DNA from: Clarkia xantiana subsp. parviflora
Taxonomy: Eukaryota > Streptophyta > Magnoliopsida > Myrtales > Onagraceae
Direction: 5' to 3'
Assembly: GCA_036873135.1 (NCBI GenBank)
Contig: JAPTYO010000001.1
Coordinates: 26,465,774-26,529,773 of the forward strand
DNA length: 64,000 bases
Part shown: positions 48,951 through 58,444 of the stretch, piece after piece
Layout: every line of letters begins with the position of its first letter
Position numbering within the stretch: position 1 is the stretch's first letter
Made by a program: the position numbers and the translations under genes
The notes under the pieces: model-generated
The model's database searches: none
What the model was told of the DNA's origin: nothing
What the model saw: only the letters and a program-made list of their open reading frames with translations

Positions 48951-49961
48951 TGATCTCTTGTGAGGAAGGCATTGAACTTGGGCTACTATTGGCCTTTGAT
49001 GAACAAGGAAGCGACCGCGATGGTCCGATCCTGTGATGCATGCCAGAGGTACGCTCCGAATATTGTGGCTCCCGCCGCGGACTTAATGCCCATCAGGAGT
49101 GCATGGCCCTTCGCGCAATGGGGAATTGACTTGTTGGGACCTCTTCCCCAAGCGAAAGGTCAGTGCAAGTATTTGCTCGTGGCCATCGATTACTTCTCAA
49201 AATGGATAGAGGCTAAGGAATTGGCCAGGACGACGGGGCAGCAGATCCTCAAGTTCCTTCAAACTCAGATCATATCCCGGTATGGGGTCCCTCGAGTGTT
49301 GATCAGCGAAAACGGCCCTCCGTTCAATGGGACTCAGTTGAAGGAGTACTTGGAGGAGTTGAACATCGAACATCGGACCGCCTCAGTCCACCCCGCTCAA
49401 ACCAATGGCCAGGTGGAATCAGCCAACAAAATCGTGATGGATGGCTTGAAGAAGAGAGTCTACGCCTTGGAAGGCCATTGGCTGGATGAGCTCGAGAACG
49501 TGCTGTGAGCTGTGAGAACAACACCGAAGCAATCGACAGGAGAAACTCCGTTTGGCCTGGTCTATGGCACGGAGGCAGTCGCTCCCGTGGAAATAGCGGT
49601 GGCGTCCCATCGCGCGAAATATTACGAGCCTCTGACAAACGAGGAAATGAGGCGTCTAGACTTAGACTTGCTCGAGGAGAAAAGATGGAAGGCTGATGAA
49701 GTTCAGGCCCGAATGCGCCTGGCAACAGCCCGATATTACAATCGGCGTGTCAGGTCCCGACAATTCTTCGTGGGAGAACTTGTCTGGCGGAGGAACGAGT
49801 TCGTTCAACAAGATCGGATCAACAAGCTATCGCCAAAATGGGAGGGACCTTACAAGATCGTAGGGATGCCAGCACCCAATGCATACAGGCTAGAGGACCT
49901 TGATGGCAAGACGTTGAAGCATTCCTTCAGTGGCGAACACTTGAAGAAGTATCATGTTTGA
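48951..49961 (+). pseudogene. Tat integrase with two stop codons and a changed catalytic residue
   Basis: The pol frame continues through TGA at 48951-48953 (between HEGA and SLVRKAL) and TGA at 49506-49508 (between LENVL and AVRTTPK) to its natural end at 49961. The zinc finger shows H-x6-H and CDACQ. The core has WGIDLLGP with the first Asp. The second catalytic Asp is Glu (LISENGPPF where ISDNG is usual). The third acidic residue is present (NGQVESANK). The C-terminal part has KWEGPYKIV and AYRLEDLDG. Both stops can be explained by C-to-T or G-to-A changes (Arg CGA and Trp TGG are the usual codons there). Confidence 0.92.
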
Positions 49962-50094
49962 TATTAAGCCGCCGTGAAGGGCGCAAATTGTCTATCAATA
50001 AGATCCGATGTAAGCCTATTTTGAGTTATTTATGAATAAAAGAAGTTGCTTCCGATCAAATTGCTTTTAGATTTATTCTAACTGTTAGTAAGAC

Positions 50095-50620
50095 GTCCTG
50101 AAGGACGCGACAAAAGCCTTCCGAGGTACGATAAAAGCCTTCCGAGGTATGCGTAAGTCGTCTATATGATGCGGCCAAAAGCCTTAACGGGTATGGACAA
50201 AAGCCCTACGGGGTACACGTAAGTCGTCTATATGATGCAACCAAAAGCCTAGGTACGAAAAGGCCCTGATGGGTCCGCGTAAGTCGTGTATATGATGCGG
50301 CCAAAAGCCTTAACGGGTACGAAAAAGCCTTAGCAGGTCCGCGTAAGTCGTCTATATGATGCGGCCAAAAGCCTTAACGGGTATGAAAAAGCCTTAACTT
50401 CTCCGCAAAAGTCGTCAGAGTTGGCGCGACAAAAGCCCTAAAGGGTGTGAAAAATGGCCTTGAAAGGCGAGGACGAGAAGCCTTAAGTGGTGAAGTCCCG
50501 ATTTTGGACGAGAAACCTTAAGTGGTAAAGTCCCGATTGGACGAGAAACCTTAAGTGGTAAAGTCCCGATTGGACGAGAAACCTTAAATGGTGAAGTCCC
50601 GAGTCAAGCGTCGGAAGGAC
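50095..50620 (+). repeat. Tandem repeats in the Tat 3' region
   Basis: First about five units of 60-65 bp with GCGTAAGTCGTCTATATGAT and GCGGCCAAAAGCCTTAACGG. Then four units of about 31 bp with GGACGAGAAACCTTAAGTGG and AAAGTCCCGATT. Such arrays are frequent behind pol in Tat-lineage elements. Confidence 0.9.
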
Positions 50621-50817
50621 GTATGAAGTCATCTTAAATAGTGCATCGGAACGTTCTGAGTAACGAATTTAAAGCCGCTTTAGATAAGCGCAAACGATTA
50701 TCGAGACCAAAACAGATAAAAGAAATTCCTTATATGAAGGCTCGAAGGCCAAAGGGGTCCGATACAAAGGATAAAGAAGACAAGGAGAAAAATTACAAGG
50801 ACTAAAAATATAGAGCA

Positions 50818-51225
50818 TTAAGCTTGGTCCTTATTGGCGGCATCAACAGGAGTTGGGTCCACGAAGTCGGTGGCAGAAGGCTCCACAGGGTCAGCCGTTG
50901 GAGGAATGGCAATCGGAATCATGGGATCGAGGAGTTTCCGATGAAGAAGTAGCTCCTCTTCACTCTGAACTTGTGGTATGCATTTCCGGCCTTGAGCATC
51001 GGCCTCTTTGGTGGAAATGATATATCCTTCCCGGAGAGCTGCATCATAAGCAGTGCTGAAAATTTCGTTCAGAGCATAGTCGAAGTTGAAAGGCTTCCTT
51101 CCCTCGAAACCAGATCCACTGTCTGAAATCAGCCATTGAAAGGAATGTTAGGTTTATTCGGAAAACTACAATCAAGCTAAGTAAAGATGAAGGCAAACGA
51201 TAGAGAAGGAAACCTTACCAGACAT
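50818..51225 (-). CDS. Antisense spliced gene inside the Tat element (103 codons)
   Basis: Exon 1 codes from ATG at 51225 to 51219 (7 nt). A 96-bp intron (51218-51123) starts GTAAGG and ends TTTCAG. Exon 2 runs 51122-50818 to TAA. Joined length is 312 nt, open throughout. The protein begins MSDSGSGFEGRKPFNFDYAL, has EIFSTAYDAALREGYIIS and ends acidic and Pro-rich (VDAANKDQA). It has no signal peptide, membrane segment or known domain. A TATA box lies about 120 bp upstream of the ATG. Extra and antisense frames between pol and the 3' LTR are known from Tat-lineage elements, but their role is unclear. It is intact while gag-pol is broken. The gene reads toward pol, so its transcript would be antisense to the element's 3' region. 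Confidence 0.72.
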
Positions 51226-51342
51226 GGTAAAGCCTTGAATCACTTGAAGAGCAAAAGACACGGGGAGAAGAAACTTCGAGTTCAAAAATGGATGCACTTC
51301 CAAAAATGGAGACAGTGAAGAAGAATAGTGCCAGGGTCTTAG

Positions 51343-51350
51343 CTTTTATA
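51343..51350 (-). promoter_or_regulatory. TATA box of the antisense gene
   Basis: TATAAAAG on the minus strand, in GCTTATAAAAGCTAAG. A start about 30 bp downstream would give a leader of roughly 90 nt before ATG 51225. Confidence 0.6.
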
Positions 51351-51744
51351 AGCAAAAAGGACAAACTGGACGGACTTAATCTGGACCATCGAAGACGAAA
51401 CGATTCAATCTTGACCGTTGAAGACTGAGGGACGGTACAGAAAAGACGTTGGTGACGTAAGGAGTACCTTTTTCAGAAAGCAACAGTCACGCTGATGTAA
51501 GCATCGTTTCATAATCCCCAGCATTCAATGCTGTAGTAACCGAGGAGTCTCCTCGGGTTTGACAACTGTCCACAGAGTCCAGTGGGCCCAAGGTAATCAT
51601 GAGTGAGAGACTCTGTTCCACAACAATCACACGCAAGGCAAAAGCCCCCGACGGCGGTATCGGGAGGTATGAAGACAAAAGCCTCCGACAAAGAGGTCAG
51701 AAGATCTGAACTGAAAGACACGACGAACTAAAAGTCCCCCATGT

Positions 51745-51756
51745 CTTGGGGGCAAA
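51745..51756 (+). promoter_or_regulatory. Polypurine tract of the Tat element
   Basis: CTTGGGGGCAAA directly precedes the 3' LTR. The non-autonomous gypsy has CTCGGGGGCAAG at the same place. Confidence 0.8.
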
Positions 51757-52517
51757 TGATGGGTTCCGATGTAATCGTTAGCCCCGTTAACAGCCAATGG
51801 ACGGCGAGTAGGTCCAGTGGGCCTCGTGAAAAGCCTGGAAGGCCCAGAGGCCCAGTATGAGGGGTCCCGACTCTAGTAGTCCCGATGTATGAAGCTGAAT
51901 GCTCCCGACAAGAAGCCTCTGAGTAGGCCCCGATATGCCTTAGTAAAGGCCCCGATAATAAAGCCCCGCAGAGGCTGGACCTGTCCCGTAGAGACTGAAG
52001 GTCCTGGGTGGTGATCTAGAATGAGACAACTCTGGAGTCTCCGACAGGAGTCGAGACTTGTGATCAGAGGATAAAGACCGAGAAACTCGCCTACTAGATA
52101 GAGTAGTGGGAGACGGTTAGAGATAAAGATAAATCCCCCGAGATACGCAGGGCGTGCCCGAGATACGCGGAGTACGGGTAAGATACGCGGAGCGTGGGAC
52201 GAGATATACGGAATCCCGACCGAGATATGCGGAATCGTGGCAAGATACACGGAATCATGGGTAAAACTGCCAGGCGCAGTAACAGGTAACTAAGGAACTT
52301 CCCCTCCTATATAAAGGAGGAAGTTACCTCAGAAAACCATCATCTAATACGGACTTAGACTTTTTGCTTATCACCCCATTGCTCACATACTCATTTAAGC
52401 ATCGGAGAGGGATTCTGGGTCACCACCCAGGTCATCCCCTATTGCAGGATTACGCGGAGCCCAGGAGTCCAAAGCTTTCCGTCAAGGACGTAAAGGAGCT
52501 TCGTCCGTGATCCAACA
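51757..52517 (+). repeat. 3' LTR of the Tat element
   Basis: 761 bp, same length as the 5' LTR, with its TATA box at 52308-52315. Confidence 0.95.
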
Positions 52518-53109
52518 ATCACGTAATTACAATCCAATAATTTTCATAATTAATCTCTACCTTATTTTTTTTTATCTTAGTAAAATAATTTTTCCTACAA
52601 AATAAATATATTTTCTTTTATATATAATTATAATACAAATCTTTGGATATTTTTTTAAAAAACCTATTAGTCATGGTGAACCCCAGAGTGCAATGTGAAC
52701 CCTATAAAAATGGACACTTGCCCTCTAGAGTTCACCATGTCTAATATATTTTTAGAAAAATAAAAATTTAAAAACAATCATATTATAATTATATATAAAT
52801 GAAAATATATTTATTTAGGACAAATTATTTTACTAAGTTAAAATAGGAGGTAAGATTAACTATGAGAAATATTGAGTTGTAATTCTTTGTTAACCAAAGT
52901 TATTCATTTTTAATGCATTTATGAGGTGTCTTTTTCTTATTGGTTGGTCCATACGCTGAGGTGGCGGACATGGTCCATCTAATAATTTCTCCAATCATCT
53001 AAACTTACATAAAAAAACACCATTTAATATAAGATTTCTAGTAGCTTATTTAGTAAGGTGTTATTTCTTTATCTCTAAGGTTAAGGGTTTTAAATCCTAT
53101 GGAGCCCAA

Positions 53110-53600
53110 ATTCTTCCTTGTCTAGAATAAGACGCGCGTCTTAACCAACTGTCTCATAAGTCCGAATTTGTTAATGTAGTTATCAGGAGTTGAACATGGG
53201 TGCTCTGATACCATGTCAAGAATAAGACGCGCGTCTTAATCAACTGTCTCATAAGTCCGAACTTGTGAGTGAAGGCGTTGAACACGATCTTATTCATATT
53301 TTAACATCCACCCTACTGATGTTTATGTTTAGCCAATGGCAAGGGAAATACTAAACATCAGTAGGGTGGATGTTCAAATATGAATAAGTTTGTGTCAAAT
53401 GCCTTTACTCACAAGTTTGGACTTAAGGGACAGTTGGTTAAGGCATGTGTCTTATTTTTGACATGGTATCAAAGCGCCCAGGTTCAACTCCCGGTAACTA
53501 CATTAAAAATGTCAAATTTCCATTGGCTAAACATTAGTAGGTACTTTCACTTATAAGTTCGAACTTATGGGATAGTTGGTTAAGACGCGCGTCTTATTCT
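53110..53600. repeat. Long hairpin with tRNA-like (SINE-type) boxes in both arms
   Basis: The arms mirror each other around about 53333. The inner stem is CATCCACCCTACTGATGTTT against AAACATCAGTAGGGTGGATG. Both arms carry CAGTTGGTTAAGRCRYGYGTCT-like and GGTATCARAGCRCCC blocks followed by GTTCAACTCC, close to the pol III B-box GGTTCRANYCC. Further copies of the ACGCGCGTCTTA segment lie at 53125-53240 and 53580-53600. A tRNA-derived SINE or tRNA fragment in inverted copies is the likely origin. Confidence 0.6.
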
Positions 53601-56100
53601 TAATATTCCTCTTCTCGAATTATTATACATATTGTCTGTTTGATCTTAATTTTATTTTTTACTCCATATTCTATTTTTCTTATTGTTTGATTTGGTTCCA
53701 AAAATATATTATTTGTAGTATGCAAAGATTGATTTACACTCAGTCTATATAAATGGTCATATGTCAAATTTATTTTGGTATTTTTCTTAATTCTCAAAAA
53801 ACAATTTATGCAACTTTTCTGATACGAAAAAAAGTAGAAAGTGATGTTTTAATAGAGTAATAATTAATTTTTAAATCCATCTTATTTCTAGTACGGTTTT
53901 TTTTTTAAAAAAAATTCCCAAATCAGATGAACAGTTCGATCTTAATTTCATTTGATTTTTATGTATGAAAGAAAATATAATTTATTCCTTAAAAAAATCT
54001 GAATTGATACTCATCCCTAAATCAGTATTACGAATCAAACATGTTTGTTATCGATGTTACAGAAACTAAAATAATAGGAATATGGATTCCTGGATCCGAC
54101 GGCAAGTTTGAAAATCAACTGCCTTTCATCATATATGCATAATAATACTAGGATATAATGGTTACAAACTTTACTTGATTTATAAATAAATAAATAAATT
54201 CAATTTATTAATGAAGCTGGTGGGGTCGACACTGAATCTACTAGTGGATGTTTTTTTTTTTGGTGAAACTAGTGAGAGTTGATGGTTTTCTTATTTAACC
54301 TAAGAGCTTGTACTATTAATTTTTATATCACCTGACTGAAATTATATCAACCATTAATTTAATTTATTATATATATTTATATGATTGGTGGGTGGGTCTT
54401 GATTATTTTTGTATAAAATATTACAATTAATTACAAAATTCTGGCCAATCAATGAACTCCACCGTCCACTCAAGTCAGAGACGCGACGGAAATAGTAAAT
54501 ACTAATCCAAAAATCAAAGTCAAAGTTAAATCAAATTCTAACACTGAAAAACAAAAAAAGTATAGGTATTTTTATATTATTAAAGGGGAATATATAGAAG
54601 AATAGCAAGTTGAGAGAGACACAATGGTCGTCATCACTTCCATCATCCAATTGACATTTTTATAATTAATAATTAGTTAACGCAATTACGAGATACCCGG
54701 GTCTCATAACGAAGAACAATTACAAGTAATGTAAGTTATATATATAATATTAAATTATAGTGTTTCGTATGTGTTGTAATGTGCATTTTAATATAACTTT
54801 ATTATTATCATATTAATCTATATAAAAGTATATTATATCTTAATATGATAAGATTTAAAAGAATATATATTTTGACAACATATAACTTCTTAAAGATTAT
54901 ATGTGTGGTTAATACTAAAATTCTATTAATTAAAATATTTATATAGTATTATAATTTCATAAAAAAATGCAATAAAAATAACTTATTCGAACATTATATG
55001 CATTATTTTTTATTATAATAATAAGTTATAACGTATGTAAAAAATAAAAAACTAGTAATAATAATAATACATAATACAAATTATTTTATCTATTTAATAA
55101 ATAATAACACTATGTAATGTTAGACGTAATCTCACATTACATCCGTTTTTGGATGTAATCTTACATTATGTTAAATGAAGTTTAGACGTAATCTCAGATT
55201 ATAATAAATATTATATTACAAATGCAAATTACGACGTTTGGCAAACCAAATAACATAATGTGGAACTTAATGTGAAATTATATCTCACATTGATCATCCA
55301 AACACCCCCAAAAGGGTGATTAATTTAGATGAGTGATGTGCAGCTCAAGAAATAGATGTTGCCAAAAAACAAAACAAGACACGGTTGATATTAGCGGATG
55401 TAAAGGTTGACGATGTTGAACTTCAACTTGACCAATACGCCTAGTTGAATAGACTAATTAATTATGTAGAAAGGATCTATTTACGATTTTGATTTTAATT
55501 ATTAATCATAATTAATTTTAATTAAAATGAACTTTATTTTGTCTTAATGTTATATATCTGACGTTTTATGCAGTTTCCTCCTCAATCTTGCCAAGAATTT
55601 TTTATTAAAAATTTTTTGGCCACTAATTTTGCCAAGAAATTAATTAGCTAGCTAAAGAAAGAAACACATTGCACCGGATAAAAGATCAATGACCAGAAAT
55701 TACATTAGTAACTTTTCTGAAATCTCGTTGGCCAAAAAAAAACTTTTCTGAAATCTAACGTTTATTTTGGTGAATATATAATACACCTCTCTTTTTTACT
55801 TGGTTAGCTAAATTAAATGTTACGAATATAATAGATAGATTAACGTCATGTATATAAAAAAAATTCAACGATTTTCTCCCACGTGAAAGTATCTTAATAT
55901 CCTTTTAGCATTAAAATGTCAAAAGCAGAATTTGACCATTAAAGGAAAATGATTATTAAATTTTAATAATTAAGTAATGTCAGGGATGATGGATTATATG
56001 GTGACGAAGGTCATAAAATGGATAGAGACATATATATCTTTATACCAATATAAAATATGAAAGTTGTCATCACCCCCAAAAGGTACCTCTTGAACATTTT
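53601..56100. other. AT-rich spacer with a MITE-like end
   Basis: No gene was recognised. At 55100-55320 short inverted blocks (GTAATCTCACATTACAT, ATGTAATCTTACATTA) end in CCAAACACCCCC, resembling a Tourist/PIF-type MITE end. The partner end was not found. Confidence 0.35.
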
Positions 56101-56108
56101 TATTTTAT

Positions 56109-56111
<3 letters not shown>

Positions 56112-56153
<42 letters not shown>
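56112..56153. repeat. (AT)n microsatellite
   Basis: Alternating AT run of about 42 bp. Confidence 0.95.
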
Positions 56154-56156
<3 letters not shown>

Positions 56157-56214
56157 TATTTAGTTTCCATATTTTTTATTTTATTAGATATATATACGTG
56201 TTATATTTAGTTCC

Positions 56215-57180
56215 TCTATTTTTATAAAATTGACGATTTAGTCTTTTTATCTTTGAGACCCATCTATTTATCTTTACTATTACTAAAAAAAACCATTTAG
56301 TTACATTTTGTTATTTTTAGTTTTTTAGGTCGCTTAATTGGTAGGTCACCGTAGTTATTATTAATTTCTCCATCAAATATACATATCAGTTAGAGTCAAC
56401 ATGCATTCAATAGGTGCAAACGTAAGGTAGATGCATTTTTCCATTCACTATATCACCGATTTGGGGATGTTCCGCTTGTTGACATTTTTGTATCAAATAA
56501 ATTAGTCACTTGCTAACTCATATAACATATCAAATATGGATCAAACCTGGTTCTTGAAGTTTGACTTTACATATAACATGTTACTCAATGTTTAATACTT
56601 AATGACTCGAACTATCGATTTAGTTCTTGCATTTGTAAATTCAATCATAATTGGTATCTCCTAATTGATAGGTGAATAAATAGTTAAGTTGAATTCAAGT
56701 ATAAACTTTAGACATTAGTGTTTTAAAAAAATTGATGATTTAGTCCATACAATATTTGAGTATTACTAAAAATTTCATTAGATAAATTGCATTAACTTTT
56801 TTGTTAAGGTCGCTTACTGACATGTTACATTAATTATCATTAACTTATTAATACAATATACCTATAAATTTGAGCCACCCATAAAGTATGATATGTACTC
56901 AACTCATGCAAACTTCAAGTACATGTTGAGATTTTTTTTGTATCACATAGATCAGTCACTTGTCAAATCATATCAAATGTCAAAATATGGGTCAACCACG
57001 GTTCTTGAATTTTGATCTTTTACAGATAACCTGGTACTCATTGTCCAACATTTAGGGTCTCAAATCATTAATTTAGTTCTTTCGTCTGTCAATTAAATCA
57101 AATTGTAACATAATTAGTAGTTAAATAAGTAACTGACATATCAAGTATAAACTTTAGATTTTAATGAATTGAAATTTCCT
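56215..57180. repeat. Diverged tandem duplication, about 0.5 kb per copy
   Basis: 56220-56735 and 56740-57170 share, in order, GATTTAGTC, a TATTACTAAAAA block, AGGTCGCTTA, GTATCA...AGTCACTTG, GGTTCTTGAA and AAGTATAAACTTTAGA. Both copies are strongly diverged and without coding potential. Confidence 0.65.
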
Positions 57181-57590
57181 TTCGCGTCCCGTTGGCCAAA
57201 CTTTTTTTTTTTTTCCTTTAGTGTTAAATCATTTTTTGTTGGTATTATGATATAAAATTGCATGAAAATTGTATAGTTACGTTTGTATAGGTCAAACTGC
57301 TCCACCGATGACTCTAAGTGGCTAATTACGGGCTTACATTCATCACTCCTCAAGTTGATAAATTAGATACAACTTTGTCGTTAATAACTCACGTCATGCT
57401 CAATCCAACTTATTATTAGTTATAACAGTAAATTAGTATCGTAATTTAAAACAATAGTTGATTTTTTGACTTAATTATCCTCTTCTATTTTTCCTGTTTT
57501 GAATTACTTTGTGTCGTTCTTTTCGATCACAGATTCATTTCTCGCAACCCCTAAACTTGGCCATGTATTAACTACATATTAAAATATTAG
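57181..57590. other. AT-rich stretch
   Basis: No gene was recognised. Probably inside the Helitron that ends at 57663. Confidence 0.3.
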
Positions 57591-57594
57591 AAAA

Positions 57595-57663
57595 TTGAAG
57601 ATAAATTATGTATTTTGAAATTTAGACGATTTATACGCGTGCAACGCACGCGTTAATAACTAG
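57595..57663 (+). mobile_element. Helitron 3' end
   Basis: ACGCGTGCAACGCACGCGT forms an 8-bp stem. It is followed within ten bases by CTAG (57660-57663) and then T. The hairpin sequence differs from those at 11800 and 21275, so this is another family. The 5' end was not located. Confidence 0.7.
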
Positions 57664-58050
57664 TATATATATAACTTAATGTTGTACGTTAGCTAGTTTC
57701 ATCAATAATTTTCATCATCATCATAAGTAAAAATATCAACATCATGCTTTTACCCTGGCAGTAGCAAGTCTGATCCATTTGATAATCTAATTATTATGTA
57801 AAGAGTAAATCCTTAAAATGTGACTTATGTAAAAGCTTCCATTATATTAATTAAATCTGATGTAATTAATGTCGTCAGTTCTCTAGCTTTCTTTTCTTAT
57901 CATGCACGAAGTAGTTAGTTTTGTATTCAAATTAAACTCATGCCTTGTCCATTCATTCACCCGTTAAATATTTTATTTTGTTAAATTTAGTCATTGTATT
58001 TATATATTTCTAAAATTTAATATTTACAATTTAGTCCTTATTATTTGCTC
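57664..58050. other. AT-rich spacer
   Basis: No recognised gene or repeat end. Confidence 0.3.
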
Positions 58051-58054
58051 AAGT

Positions 58055-58280
58055 CATCGCTCAGGGCCGCCGCCCACCACCCATTACCTCCAAAACCGTC
58101 GACCATCACGAAAAGGGCCGGCCACCAACACATGTGGCCGGAAACCACCCTAATTGGTGGTGGCCACCCCAATCGGTGTCGGCCACCACCAATTGGGACC
58201 GCCTGCCCTGATTGGGGCTGTAGCCACCACTAATTGGTGGTGGCTGGCCCGATTAGGCCTGTAGCCACCACCGCAATGCA
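58055..58280. repeat. GC-rich repeat with alternating inverted GGTGGTGG motifs
   Basis: Short inverted blocks such as CCACCACCAATTGG, CTAATTGGTGGTGG and GGCCACCCCAATCGG alternate over 220 bp in otherwise AT-rich DNA. The frames across it are by-products of the repeats. Confidence 0.7.
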
Positions 58281-58444
58281 ATACTGTTGCCTTCCTTTGA
58301 ACAACACTCAACACTCACTAATACTCTTTTACTCAGCCTCAGCAAAGGATGTTGAAACTATACCTTTTTTTTTTATCTTCCAAAATACTAGGGAACTTCC
58401 TAAGAAAACACTATAATCAGACACATATCTCCTTGTCTCAATAC

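Larger units (their letters stand above)
43488..52517 (+). mobile_element. Tat-lineage Ty3/gypsy retrotransposon, nearly complete
   Basis: 761-bp LTRs (43488-44248, 51757-52517) with TGATGG and CAACA ends, ATCAC duplicated at 43483-43487 and 52518-52522. Primer site TTGGCGCCGTCTGTGGG at 44249, polypurine tract CTTGGGGGCAAA at 51745-51756. Order: gag, protease, RT, RNase H, second RNase H, integrase, 3' repeats, antisense gene. The second RNase H after the normal one marks the Tat lineage. About ten LTR differences were counted by eye (near 1.3%), so insertion is fairly recent. Gag-pol carries three stops and one frameshift. Confidence 0.95.
43383..52991. mobile_element. Long-TIR foldback element split by the Tat insertion
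   Basis: GAGAAATTATTAGATGGA at 43383 mirrors TCCATCTAATAATTTCTC ending at 52991. Further inward, CCGCCACATCGG, CAACCAATAAGAAA and ATGCATTAAAAAT find inverted partners at 52900-52975. Without the Tat insert (43488-52517 and one 5-bp duplication) the element is about 575 bp. Its core holds another hairpin (CATGGTGAACCCCAGAG, 52673; CTCTAGAGTTCACCATG, 52734). No clear target duplication was seen. Confidence 0.75.

Noticed and set aside
44443..49725. Many minus-strand frames opposite the Tat gag-pol
   Set aside because: They are shadows of the GC-rich coding strand. Only the spliced frame at 50818-51225 has its own promoter-like and splice signals.
53420..53510. A functional tRNA gene
   Set aside because: Only box-like motifs are recognisable. 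No full cloverleaf could be traced by eye, so it is called tRNA-like only.
57600..58416. Plus-strand frames in the GC-rich block near 58045
   Set aside because: They result from alternating GGTGGTGG and CCACCACC motifs and show no domain.
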